Positions 34,125-43,777 of a DNA stretch of 64,000 nucleotides are shown in pieces. Position numbers and translations under genes: made by a program. The stretch lies in the NCBI RefSeq assembly GCF_900110555.1, contig NZ_FOEE01000015.1, forward strand, positions 39,321-103,320, in the 5' to 3' direction. Position 1 is the first letter of the stretch. Each line of letters opens with the position of its first letter. The stretch comes from Trujillonella endophytica (GTDB taxonomy: Bacteria; Actinomycetota; Actinomycetes; Mycobacteriales; Geodermatophilaceae). The notes below the pieces were generated by a model. That model did no database searches. It saw nothing but the letters and a program-made list of their open reading frames with translations, and had not been told where the DNA came from.

Positions 34125-36229
34125 GTGCCGTTCCCCGATCCGCCGGCACGGCGGTCTCCCCGGACGCCTGCTCCCACCTGACCGGGCACGACCACGTCGC
34201 GTCGCTGGCCGCGGCGCTGCGGGACGTGACCGGGCACGTGGCGACCCTGGACCGCTGGGGGCGCCTGCTCGCCGGCGTCCTGCGGGGCGAGGGCCGGGGC
34301 CGGCTGCTCGCGGCCGGCAACGGCGGCAGCGCCGCCCAGGCCCAGCACCTGACCGCCGAGCTGGTCGGCCGCTACCGGGCCGAACGGCCGCCGTTCTCCG
34401 CGATCTGCCTCAGCGCCGAGACCTCGTCGCTGACCGCGATCGCCAATGACTACCCGGCCGAGGAGCTGTTCGCCCGCCAGGTGGAGGCGCACGGCCGCGC
34501 CGGGGACGTGCTGGTCCTGCTCTCCACCAGCGGGCGGTCGCCCAACGCCGTGGCCGCCGCCCGCCGGGCCCGCGAGTGCGGCCTCACCGTCCTGGCGCTG
34601 ACCGGGCCGGGGCCGAACTCGCTGGCCGACGTGGCCGACGAGGCGGTCTGCATCGACTCCGCCTGGACGGCGACGGTGCAGGAGTGCCACCTGGTCGCGC
34701 TGCACCTGCTCTGCGCGGCCTTCGACGCCGCCGTGCTCGCCGAGCCCGCGCGGGTTCCGGCGGGCGCCGGGGACGCACCGGGGCGCGAGGCGGGGAACGG
34801 CCCGCGGGAGCGGCCGGCGCCGGCGAGCGAGGCCGGCGGCGCGCGGCCGCTGGTCGTCGTCGGTGACGCGCTGCTGGACGTCGACCTGGTGGGCACGGCG
34901 TCCCGGCTGACCCCGGACGCGCCCGTGCCGGTCGTCGAGGACGTCGAGCGCCGCGAGCGGCCGGGGGGTGCCGCGCTGGCCGCGGTGATCGCGGCGGCGT
35001 CGACGTCGCGGCCGGTCGTGCTGGTGACCCCCATGGCCGACGACGACGGCGCCACCCGGCTCCGGGCGCTGCTGGCCGGCCGGGTGCGGCTGGTGGAGAT
35101 CCCGGCGACCGGCGGCACGGCGGTCAAACGGCGCGTGCGGGTCGGGGACCACTCGGTGGTGCGGATCGACTCCGGCGACCCGGTGGTCCGGCTCGGCGCC
35201 CTGCCCGACGAGGCGCGGGAGGTGCTGCGGACGGCGGCGGCCGTGCTCGTCGCCGACTACGGCCGGGGGACGACGGCCTCGGCCGCGGTGCGCGAGGCCC
35301 TGGCCGCGGCCGGTGGGCCGATCGTCTGGGACCCGCATCCCCGCGGGGCCGACCCGGTGCCCTCGACGCGGCTGGTCACCCCCAACGGCGCGGAGGCCGC
35401 CCGCGTGGCCGCGGCTGCCGGCGTGCCCGCCGACGGCGACGGCCTGGCCGCCGTCGGCGCCCGGGCGGAGGCGCTGATCCGCCGCTGGGGCGTGGGAGCG
35501 GTGTCGGTGACCCTCGGCGCCCGCGGTGCCCTGCTCTCCTACGGCGGGGGAGCCCCGATGGTCGTGCCGGCGCATGCGGTGACCGGCGGCGACCCCTGCG
35601 GCGCCGGCGACGCGTTCGCCGCCGCCGCGGCGCTGCTGCTCGCCGACGGCGCGGTGACCGGCGAGGCGGTGGCCGGCGCGGTGGCGGCGGCCTCGGTGTT
35701 CGTCGGCCGGGGCGGCGCGGGCGCGTGGGACGCCGGGGACGCGCCCCGGTCGGGCGCCCGCGCGCCCAACGTGATCGCCGAGCCCGGCGTGGACTCGGTC
35801 CTCTCCCGGGTGCGGGCGGCCGGCGGCACCGTCGTGGCCACCGGCGGCTGCTTCGACCTCCTCCACCCCGGGCACGTGGCGACGCTGCGGGCCGCCCGCG
35901 GGCTCGGCGACTGCCTGGTGGTGTGCATCAACTCCGACGACTCGGTGCGCCGGCTCAAGGGGCCGGCCCGGCCCCTGGTGTCCGCCGCCGACCGCGCGCG
36001 GGTGCTCGATGCGCTGGAGTTCGTCGACGCCGTCGTCGTCTTCGAGGAGGACACCCCGGCGGCGGTGCTCGACCGGCTTCGGCCCGACGTCTGGGCCAAG
36101 GGCGGCGACTACGCCGGCGCGGACCTGCCCGAGGCGGCGGTGCTGCGCCGGTGGGGCGGCCAGGCCGTCGTCCTTCCCTACCTGGACGGCCACTCCACGA
36201 CCGCGCTGGTCGAGCGCTCCCGGGCGTGA
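34121..36229 (+). CDS. gmhA-hldE: GmhA-HldE trifunctional fusion (isomerase, kinase, adenylyltransferase)
   Basis: 702 residues from ATG 34121. Residues 1-205: SIS-fold GmhA with AAGNGGSAAQAQHLTAEL (66-70 = GNGGS) and LLSTSGRSPN; converts sedoheptulose 7-phosphate to heptose 7-phosphate. About 243-545: PfkB/RfaE1 kinase with VVGDALLDVDLVG, VADYGRGT and catalytic Asp497 in DPCGAGDAFA; makes heptose 1,7-bisphosphate. About 557-702: RfaE2 nucleotidyltransferase with HPGH at 582-585 (CFDLLHPGHVATL) and C-terminal HSTTALVERS; makes ADP-heptose. An acidic/Pro linker at 207-242 joins the first two. Together with the GmhB domain upstream the pathway is complete. The three-domain order in one chain is unusual. 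Confidence 0.88.
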   Translation: MSAVPRSAGTAVSPDACSHLTGHDHVASLAAALRDVTGHVATLDRWGRLLAGVLRGEGRGRLLAAGNGGSAAQAQHLTAELVGRYRAERPPFSAICLSAETSSLTAIANDYPAEELFARQVEAHGRAGDVLVLLSTSGRSPNAVAAARRARECGLTVLALTGPGPNSLADVADEAVCIDSAWTATVQECHLVALHLLCAAFDAAVLAEPARVPAGAGDAPGREAGNGPRERPAPASEAGGARPLVVVGDALLDVDLVGTASRLTPDAPVPVVEDVERRERPGGAALAAVIAAASTSRPVVLVTPMADDDGATRLRALLAGRVRLVEIPATGGTAVKRRVRVGDHSVVRIDSGDPVVRLGALPDEAREVLRTAAAVLVADYGRGTTASAAVREALAAAGGPIVWDPHPRGADPVPSTRLVTPNGAEAARVAAAAGVPADGDGLAAVGARAEALIRRWGVGAVSVTLGARGALLSYGGGAPMVVPAHAVTGGDPCGAGDAFAAAAALLLADGAVTGEAVAGAVAAASVFVGRGGAGAWDAGDAPRSGARAPNVIAEPGVDSVLSRVRAAGGTVVATGGCFDLLHPGHVATLRAARGLGDCLVVCINSDDSVRRLKGPARPLVSAADRARVLDALEFVDAVVVFEEDTPAAVLDRLRPDVWAKGGDYAGADLPEAAVLRRWGGQAVVLPYLDGHSTTALVERSRA

Positions 36230-36236
36230 GGGCCGA

Positions 36237-36293
36237 CGTGCAATTCCGCGCTTCTGCACCTCGTCCCTCCGGGCAGAAGCGCGGAATTGCACG
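36237..36293. repeat. Perfect 20-21 bp inverted repeat hairpin
   Basis: Left arm 36238-36257 and right arm 36273-36292 are perfect reverse complements (core GCAATTCCGCGCTTCTGC), with one further C-G pair outside and a 15-nt loop. It starts 8 bp after the GmhA-HldE stop and ends 11 bp before the likely GT9 start. It could be a terminator, an mRNA-stability hairpin or a REP-like element. The arm shares TGCAGAAGCGCG and GCAATTCCGC with the repeat block at 29240-29333. Confidence 0.85.
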
Positions 36294-36303
36294 GCCCACC
36301 GCG

Positions 36304-37284
36304 GTGGTGCTGCGGCCGCTCGGGCTGGGGGACCTGCTCACCGGGGTGCCGGCGATCCGCGCGGTGCGGGCGGCCGTCCCCGGGCACCGGCTGGTGCTGG
36401 CCACCACGCGGGCGCTCGAGCCCCTGGCCGGGTTGATCGACGCGGTCGACGAGGTGCTGCCCGCCGGGGAGCTCGAGCCGCTCGAGTGGACCGGCCCGCC
36501 CCCGGACCTCGCCGTCGACCTGCACGGCAGGGGGCCGCTGTCGCACGTCGTCGTCGCCGACCTGCACCCGCGGCGGCTGCTCACCTTCGACAGCCCCGGC
36601 TACCCCGGCCCGGCCTGGTACCCCGACGAGCACGAGGTCCGGCGATGGTGCCGGCTCGTGGCCGAGGGGCTCGGGGTGGACGCCGACCCGGACGCGCTCG
36701 ATCTCGCCGTCCCGGCCGTGCCGCCGCCGGTGACCGGCGCCGCGGTGGTGCACCCCGGTGCGGCGTTCGCCGGCCGCCGGTGGCCGGTCGAGCGGTTCGC
36801 CGCCGTCGCCCGCCACCTCGCGGCCGCCGGCTGCGACGTGCGGATCACCGGCGGTCCCGCCGAGGTGCACCTGGCCCGCGCCGTGGCCGAGGGCGGGGGC
36901 CTGGGCCCGGACGCGGTCCTCGCCGGGACGACGACCGGCCTGGAGCTCGCGGCCGTCGTCGCCGCGGCCCGGGTGGTGGTCAGCGGCGACACCGGCGTGG
37001 CGCACCTGGCGACGGCCTACCGGCGGCCGTCCGTGGTGCTCTTCGGCCCGGTCGCCCCGGCGCTGTGGGGGCCGCCGACCCGCATCCGGGACGGCGGCCC
37101 GCTGCACGTCGTCCTGTGGCACGGCGACGGCACCGGCGACCCGTGGGGCGCCGATCTGGACCCGGCACTGGCGCGGATCACCGTCGACGAGGTGGTCGCG
37201 GCCCTCGACGGCGTGCTGGGTCAGCGCTCCCGGATGGCGTCGAAGAGCACGGCCTGCAGGTCGTCGGGGTCCTGGGCGGAGTAG
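36304..37284 (+). CDS. Second GT9 heptosyltransferase-like glycosyltransferase
   Basis: 326 residues from GTG 36304. An earlier in-frame GTG at 36238 lies in the hairpin arm and would add 22 residues. Motifs: VVLRPLGLGDLLTGVPAIRA, AAVVHPGAAFAGRRWPVERF and VVSGDTGVAHLATAYRRPS, as in family 9. The last 21 codons overlap the 3' end of the convergent VWA gene by 64 bp. Together with the gene at 30911 it gives two candidate ADP-heptose-using transferases. Confidence 0.82.
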   Translation: MVLRPLGLGDLLTGVPAIRAVRAAVPGHRLVLATTRALEPLAGLIDAVDEVLPAGELEPLEWTGPPPDLAVDLHGRGPLSHVVVADLHPRRLLTFDSPGYPGPAWYPDEHEVRRWCRLVAEGLGVDADPDALDLAVPAVPPPVTGAAVVHPGAAFAGRRWPVERFAAVARHLAAAGCDVRITGGPAEVHLARAVAEGGGLGPDAVLAGTTTGLELAAVVAAARVVVSGDTGVAHLATAYRRPSVVLFGPVAPALWGPPTRIRDGGPLHVVLWHGDGTGDPWGADLDPALARITVDEVVAALDGVLGQRSRMASKSTACRSSGSWAE

Positions 37285-38876
37285 GCGGTCCCGCCGGTGG
37301 CCGCGGCGATCTGCTGCAGCTCCTCGAGGTCGGCCTCCGGCCCCAGCGCCACGCCGACGAGCTGCACCGGCCGGTCGGGGTCGGCCTCGGAGCGGAGCGT
37401 GTCGATCAGCCCCTGCAGGGAGATGCCGCCCGCGTCGTCGTCGTTGGTGCCGTCGGTCAGCAGGACCACGCTGGAGACCGCGCCCTCCTGGTACAGCTCG
37501 CGGGCGGCCCGGACCGCGGCGAGCGCGGTGTCGTAGAGGCCCGTCCCCCCGGACGTGAGCGAACCCGACAGCGTCTGCAGCTGCGCGGCCAGCGCCGCAC
37601 GCTGGGTGGACCCGTCGACGTCGGCGTCCAGCGCGCGCAGCGGCACCCGCTCGGCGTAGTCCCTGTCGCCGTCCACCCGGTAGGCGAAGGTCCACAGGCC
37701 GACCGAGTACTCGTCGGGGAGCCCGGCCAGGGCGGTGCGGGCGGCGTCGACCGCCAGCGAGATCCGCGTGCCGCCGGCGGCGGTGGCCTCCATGGACGTG
37801 GAGGTGTCGATGACGGTCAGCAGGCGCGAGGGGGCGAGCACGCGGTTGGCCTGCTCGATGGCCGCGGTCGCGGCGTCGGGCTCCATCGGCAGCCGCTCGG
37901 GCGCCTCCGGCTGCGTCCCGGTGTCCGGTCCCGCGCCGTCGGGCGCGTTCCCGTCGGCGTCGCGGAACCCGGCGGCGCGCACCGCGGCGGCGGCGTCGTC
38001 GGAGGTCAGCGCCGCCACCACGGTGTCGACGGCCGCGCGCCGGTCCCCGTCGGGCTCCCCGGCACGCACCACCGGGTAGTCGAGGTAGGTCGAGCCCCCC
38101 TCCGGGTACAGCGCGACCATCTGCGAGTCGCCGGCCAGGTAGCTGGCCAGCACGTCCTGCTCGGTGCCGGCCCACAGCCCCGCGTCCGCGTTCCCGGCCA
38201 CCGAGGCCGACCGCACCTCGTCCAGGGTCGCGCCGGACCGCGAGAGCCCCAGCGACGCCGCGAGCTCCTCGTCCGAGATCGCCACCCCGTTGCCGGTCGC
38301 CTCGACCGACAGCGAGACGCCGATCTGGCGGGCGGATCCGGTGAGGTCGGCGGTCGGCATGGACCGCCCCGCCGTCAGCGCCGCGATGACCACGTCGAGC
38401 CACACCGGCGTGGGAGCGAGCACGCCGAGGTCCTCGGCGGAGGCGCGGCTCGTGGCGAGCACGAGCGGGGAGATGGCCAGCGTGCCGGCCTGCTCCACGG
38501 AGGCGCCCTCGACCTGGGCCGGCCAGATGGAGGAGTCGGGCACCCAGACGTCGGGCACGCCGGAGTCCGCCCCCGCGGTCAGCGCGGCGACGGTCTGCAG
38601 CGAGTCGGCCTCGACCACGTCGGCGGTGACGCAGTCGCCGGACAGCGCGTCGGCCAGCACCTCCTGCACGACCGGCGCGATCTCGGGAGCCACGGCGACC
38701 CGCACGGCGGCGTCGTCCCCGCACGCGGCCGCGTTCCCGTCGTCGTCGGAGCCGGCGAGCCACCACACCAGCCCGCCCGCGACGAGCGCGACGACGGCCA
38801 GTGCCGCGATCAGCACGAGTGGCGGCGGCGGCCACCCGCGGCGAGTGGTCGTGGTGGTGGTGGCGTGCCGGCCCAT
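37221..38876 (-). CDS. Solute-binding-like plus VWA domain membrane protein
   Basis: 551 residues from ATG 38876, with GGAG 8-10 bp upstream; an in-frame GTG at 38903 is possible. One TM (about 19-42) is followed by an extracellular domain like bacterial extracellular solute-binding proteins (VRVAVAPEIAPVV, DVWVPDSSIWPAQVEG, MVALYPEGGSTYLDYPV). From about 345 there is a von Willebrand A domain with a MIDAS DxSxS (TVIDTSTSMEAT) and VVLLTDGTNDDD. The protein probably senses or binds a ligand or surface structure and metal-dependently contacts partners. Known in actinobacteria, function unclear. Confidence 0.8.
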   Translation of the reverse strand: MGRHATTTTTTRRGWPPPPLVLIAALAVVALVAGGLVWWLAGSDDDGNAAACGDDAAVRVAVAPEIAPVVQEVLADALSGDCVTADVVEADSLQTVAALTAGADSGVPDVWVPDSSIWPAQVEGASVEQAGTLAISPLVLATSRASAEDLGVLAPTPVWLDVVIAALTAGRSMPTADLTGSARQIGVSLSVEATGNGVAISDEELAASLGLSRSGATLDEVRSASVAGNADAGLWAGTEQDVLASYLAGDSQMVALYPEGGSTYLDYPVVRAGEPDGDRRAAVDTVVAALTSDDAAAAVRAAGFRDADGNAPDGAGPDTGTQPEAPERLPMEPDAATAAIEQANRVLAPSRLLTVIDTSTSMEATAAGGTRISLAVDAARTALAGLPDEYSVGLWTFAYRVDGDRDYAERVPLRALDADVDGSTQRAALAAQLQTLSGSLTSGGTGLYDTALAAVRAARELYQEGAVSSVVLLTDGTNDDDAGGISLQGLIDTLRSEADPDRPVQLVGVALGPEADLEELQQIAAATGGTAYSAQDPDDLQAVLFDAIRER

Positions 38877-38990
38877 TGATGCGCTCCGTCGTCGTCCGAA
38901 CACTCATGGCGACCCCGTTCGCCGGGTCCAATGTAGAGGGACGACGGTCGGTAGAGGGGGCCTCGTCGACGGAAGGCCGACGGGGGACGC

Positions 38991-39968
<978 letters not shown>

Positions 39969-40074
39969 CCCCAGCCCTCCTCGTGCCCCGCCGACGCGCA
40001 CCGCGCGTCATCGGCGCCCCTACCCAGGGGGCATCCGGGCACACCCCGCGGGGCGGTCCGCCCGGGGACGCCGA

Positions 40075-40182
40075 CGGCCGCGGGTCCCGGGGAGGGACCG
40101 CGGCCGCCGTCGTCCTGCTCCTACCGGCCCCGCTGCAGGGTCCCGCCGCGCGCGGAGCGTGCGGTGGAGGGGCAGCGGGGCC
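40075..40182 (-). terminator. Double hairpin region after the Liv-type operon
   Basis: An 11-bp stem (GGCCCCGCTGC, 40126-40136, with 40172-40182) with a long loop starts right after the leftward solute-binding gene stop. A second GC hairpin CGGCCGCGG/CCGCGGCCG (40075-40083 and 40099-40107) follows. Together they probably terminate the ABC operon before the decarboxylase promoter. Confidence 0.5.
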
Positions 40183-40188
40183 CTTCCG

Positions 40189-41553
40189 CTAGCCGACGGC
40201 CTCCTCGTCCGGGATGCCGCTCTCCGGCGGGGCGATGGGCTCGCCGTCGTACTCCTCGATCTCCGCATCGCCGGTGTCGGTGACCAGCAGCGGCGTCTTC
40301 GGCTCTCCGACGCCCTCGGCGTTGAACTGCACCACCGACATGCCGCTGATGCCGGCGTGCCGGTCGGAGGAGTAGCGGAACGGCGTGAACGCCGGCCCCT
40401 GCCAGTCCGCTCCGGCCTCCTCCACCGCGGCGACCAGGTCGTCACCGGTGGGGTTGCGGCCGGCCGCCTGGAGCGCCTGCACCATCGTGTAGGCCATCGA
40501 CATGCCGTAGACGCGGGTGTTGGTGAGCACGCCCTCCTGGCCGGACTCGTCCCAGATGCGCTGGAACAGCTGGATCCACGGGTCGTCGACCTGGTCGACC
40601 GTCGGGATGTAGGAGGTCGTGTAGATGCCCGCGAGGGCCGACGCGCCGCTCACAGCGCCCTGCGAGAAGGCCCCGAGCAGGGAACCCACGAGGTCGGGGG
40701 CGGACCCGACGTTCGAGTACCACCACTGCGGCGTGTAGTTCAGGTCCCGGGCGGCCAGCTGGGTCAGTGCCGTGTACGGCGGGGTGTTGAACCCGAGCAC
40801 GAAGTCGGCCCCGGAGGCCTGCAGCGCCGCGATCTGCGGCCCCACGTCGATGTTGCCGGACGTGTAGGTCTGCACCTCGACGATCTGGTCGTCGTCGAGG
40901 TACTGCCGCACCCCCCGCTCGCCGTCCTCGCCGAAGTCGTCGTCCTGGAGGAACAGCCCGACCTTCGCGTCGGGGAACTCCTCGGCGATGTACTGACCGA
41001 TGATCTTCCCCTCGCTCTCGTAGTCGGTCTGCCAGCCGAACGTGTACGGGAGGTTTTCCGGGTCGTCCCACAGCGAGGAGCCCGAGGAGACGAACAGGTC
41101 GGGGACCTCCTCGGTGTTGAGGAAGTCGAGGACGGCGTTGTGCGTCGGCGTACCGAGGCCGCCCATGATGGCGAACACCTCCTCCTCCAGCACCAGCTCG
41201 CGGACCACGGTGCTGGTGTTGGTGGGGTTATAGCCGTCGTCGCGGTAGACCCACTCGATCTGCCGGTCGTAGACGCCGCCGTTGGCGTTGACGTAGTCGA
41301 AGTAGGCCTGGACGCCGGTCGGGATCTCGCTGTAGCCGGGCGCGGCACGGCCGGTCAGCGGGTAGTGCGAACCGATGGTGACGGTGTCCTCGGTCATACC
41401 AGGGCCGGTGGCCTCGTTGTCCTCGGCGGTGCCGCCGCCGCCACCGCCGCCGCCACCGCCATCGCTGTCGTCGTCACCGCCACAGGCGGCCATGCTGGTG
41501 GCGATCGTCGCTGCGGCCAGGACGCTCACGAGGCGCCGGGAGTTTCGTGTCAA
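40189..41553 (-). CDS. Branched-chain amino-acid-type ABC substrate-binding lipoprotein
   Basis: 454 residues from a TTG start at 41553, supported by AAGGAG 8 bp upstream and the immediately following signal peptide (no ATG/GTG fits). Lipobox ends at Cys24 (SMAAC). A poly-Gly/Asp linker (about 25-43) precedes a type I periplasmic-binding (LivJ/K) fold: VTIGSHYPLTG, AIMGGLGTPTHNAVLDFL and VGLFLQDDDFGEDG. It captures a ligand (amino acid, amide, urea or aromatic acid) for the permeases encoded upstream. First gene to the left of livM; last in the operon. Confidence 0.85.
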   Translation of the reverse strand: MTRNSRRLVSVLAAATIATSMAACGGDDDSDGGGGGGGGGGTAEDNEATGPGMTEDTVTIGSHYPLTGRAAPGYSEIPTGVQAYFDYVNANGGVYDRQIEWVYRDDGYNPTNTSTVVRELVLEEEVFAIMGGLGTPTHNAVLDFLNTEEVPDLFVSSGSSLWDDPENLPYTFGWQTDYESEGKIIGQYIAEEFPDAKVGLFLQDDDFGEDGERGVRQYLDDDQIVEVQTYTSGNIDVGPQIAALQASGADFVLGFNTPPYTALTQLAARDLNYTPQWWYSNVGSAPDLVGSLLGAFSQGAVSGASALAGIYTTSYIPTVDQVDDPWIQLFQRIWDESGQEGVLTNTRVYGMSMAYTMVQALQAAGRNPTGDDLVAAVEEAGADWQGPAFTPFRYSSDRHAGISGMSVVQFNAEGVGEPKTPLLVTDTGDAEIEEYDGEPIAPPESGIPDEEAVG

Positions 41554-41677
41554 GGGTGCTCCTTGGGTGTCGCCCGGGCAGCTGTGCCCAGGGGTGTGGG
41601 GGGTGCGCCGTGCGTGGCGGGAACGGGGATCGAGTGCCCGCTCCCGGGGCCGGTCGGCGGTGGTCTCGTCGCGCGGC

Positions 41678-42862
41678 TCACCCCCGCCCGCTGCGGGTGA
41701 GCGCGCGCGCGGCCCGTCGCCGCAGCAGCGCCAGGCGGATGGTGCCCACCAGTCCGGCCGGAGCGAAGAGCATCGTCACGACCAGCAGCAGGCCGTAGAC
41801 GACGAAGGACGACTGCGAGGCCTGCGCCTCCTCCATGTCGAAGACGTCCCGGCCGAGATCGATGAGCCATGGCGGGAGGAAGACCAGCAGGGCCGAGCCG
41901 AGCAGCGCGCCGGTGAGGGTGCCGAGCCCACCGATGACCACCGCGGTCAGCAGCGACAGCGACAGGACCGGGAGGAACGACCCCGGCGCGGCCAGCTGGA
42001 CCACGATGGCCAGTACCGCCCCCGCCAGGCCCGCGGCGGCGGCGCTCACCACGAAGGCCAGCACGCGCCAGGCGCCCAGGGAGATGCCGGCGAGCTCCGC
42101 GGCGACCTCCTGGTCGCGCACCGCGCGCCAGGTGCGGCCCATCCGGCTGCGCATCAGGTTGGCGAGGAAGAAGTAGGAGATCAGCAGGCAGGCGACGGCG
42201 ATGTAGGCGACCCACTTGTCGTTGAGGCCGCGCCCCGTCGCGCCGGACAGCTGCTCGACGGTCTCGGTGAACCACTCCGGCCGCTCCGGAGGCCGGATGG
42301 TGAGGCCCTGCTCGCCGTTGAAGGTGTCGCTGAAGTACAGCGCCAGCCCGGGGAGTCCGACGGCGAGCGCGAGAGTCGCGCCGGCCAGGTACGGACCGTG
42401 CAGGCGGGCGGCGGCGACGCCGACCAGGGCGCCGACGAGCGTCGTCGCGGCGACGGCGGCGAGGAAGACCAGGGCCAGACTCGGCGGCTCCTCGCTCCGC
42501 TCCACGTCGAGCATCAGCGCCGTCGTGTACGCGCCCACAGCCATCAGCGCCCCGTGGCCCAGGGAGATCTGCCCGGACAGGCCGGTGAGCAGCGTCAGCC
42601 CCCCGGCGGCGATCGCGAGGTAGGCGACGTTGCCCAGCTTGATGTTGGTGTTGAGCTCGGTGCTCTCGAGCAGCAGCACCGCCACGGCGGCACCGACCAC
42701 CAGGACCAGCAGGTGCCGGAGCAGGGTGATGCGGGGCAGCAGGGACCGGCGTCCGCCGGCCCCGGCCGACGGCGCGTTCGCCCCGGCCGTGGCGGTGGTG
42801 GGGGCGGCGTCGGACGCGGCGCCCGGGTCGCCGGTGGGGGTCTGGGTCTCGCTCACGGTCAC
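41678..42862 (-). CDS. livM: ABC permease LivM-type
   Basis: 394 residues from GTG 42862 overlapping the LivH stop by 4 bp. After a ~35-residue Ala-rich N-terminus come about ten helices. The EAA-like cytoplasmic loop MGRTWRAVRDQEVAAELAGI matches the LivM family. It pairs with LivH to form the membrane channel of the branched-chain transporter. Confidence 0.88.
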   Translation of the reverse strand: MTVSETQTPTGDPGAASDAAPTTATAGANAPSAGAGGRRSLLPRITLLRHLLVLVVGAAVAVLLLESTELNTNIKLGNVAYLAIAAGGLTLLTGLSGQISLGHGALMAVGAYTTALMLDVERSEEPPSLALVFLAAVAATTLVGALVGVAAARLHGPYLAGATLALAVGLPGLALYFSDTFNGEQGLTIRPPERPEWFTETVEQLSGATGRGLNDKWVAYIAVACLLISYFFLANLMRSRMGRTWRAVRDQEVAAELAGISLGAWRVLAFVVSAAAAGLAGAVLAIVVQLAAPGSFLPVLSLSLLTAVVIGGLGTLTGALLGSALLVFLPPWLIDLGRDVFDMEEAQASQSSFVVYGLLLVVTMLFAPAGLVGTIRLALLRRRAARALTRSGRG

Positions 42863-43746
42863 GCCCTCCGCGCTGCGGTGGTGGAGAAGAGGCCGCCGGG
42901 GCGGACCAGCAGGACGACGACGAGGATCACCAGCGCGGCCATGCCCAGCAGCGAGTCGTCGAGGTAGCCGCGCACGTAGTTGAGCGCCAGGCCCAGGAGC
43001 AGGCCGCCGACGACGGCGCCGATCGGCGAGTCGAGGCCACCGAGCACTGCGGCGACGAACCCGAAGACGATCAGGGTGTCCATGAAGGTGGGCCCGATGA
43101 ACGAGACGTCGCCGGCGATCAGCATCCCCGCCAGCGCGCCGACCGCCGCGGCGAGGGCCCAGCCCAGCGTGAGCATCCGGCCGACCCGGACGCCGAGCAG
43201 CCGGGCGACCTCCTGGCCGAAGGCGGAGGCGCGCATCGCCAGGCCGAGCCGGGTGAACCGGAACAGGGCGATGAGCGCCAGCATGGTCACCAGGACGGCG
43301 CCGACGGTCCAGATCGAGTTGCGCGACAGCGAGAGCAGGGTGAAGCCCTCGCGGACCTCGTAGCCGACGGTGCTGAACGGCGGGACGAACGCCCGCTCGT
43401 CGACGCCGGCGACGAGGGCGACGATGCCCTGGATGGCGACGAACAGGCCCAGGGTGACGATGACGGCGTTGAGCTCGGGACCGCCCTCGACCGGCCGGAT
43501 GACCACGCGCTCGATCAGCGCGCCCATGACCAGGCCGGACAGCAGGGCGACGACCAGCGCGAGCCAGTAGGACCCGCCGGCGTCGATGACCGCCACCGCG
43601 ATGAACGTGGTCGCGGCGGCCATCGAGCCCTGGGCGAAGTTCACGATCCGGGTCGACCGCCAGATCAGCACGAGCGCCAACGCGAACGCGGCGTAGACCG
43701 ATCCGTTGACCACCCCGCCGAGGGTGAGGCTGATGAACTGCTCCAC
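42859..43746 (-). CDS. livH: ABC permease LivH-type
   Basis: 295 residues from GTG 43746, with GGAGG upstream. Starts EQFISLTLGGVVNGSVYAA, the standard LivH N-terminus, and has RFTRLGLAMRASAFGQEVAR as the coupling loop that contacts the ATPases. Eight or so TM helices. The longer open frame into the LivF region is a shadow. Second membrane half of the transporter. Confidence 0.9.
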   Translation of the reverse strand: MEQFISLTLGGVVNGSVYAAFALALVLIWRSTRIVNFAQGSMAAATTFIAVAVIDAGGSYWLALVVALLSGLVMGALIERVVIRPVEGGPELNAVIVTLGLFVAIQGIVALVAGVDERAFVPPFSTVGYEVREGFTLLSLSRNSIWTVGAVLVTMLALIALFRFTRLGLAMRASAFGQEVARLLGVRVGRMLTLGWALAAAVGALAGMLIAGDVSFIGPTFMDTLIVFGFVAAVLGGLDSPIGAVVGGLLLGLALNYVRGYLDDSLLGMAALVILVVVLLVRPGGLFSTTAARRA

Positions 43747-43777
43747 GAGTGGACTGCCTCCTACGCAGACGAGGGGT

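Noticed and set aside
29240..36293. Cluster flanked by a classical transposon or integron
   Set aside because: The shared repeats are short, lie inside the cluster at one side, and no transposase, integrase or target duplication is present.
37221..37284. Frameshift in the GT9 or VWA gene
   Set aside because: Both proteins have complete domains; the 64-bp convergent overlap of their tails explains the shared bases.
40075..40182. Riboswitch or small RNA
   Set aside because: Only simple GC hairpins after an operon end; no known riboswitch consensus visible.
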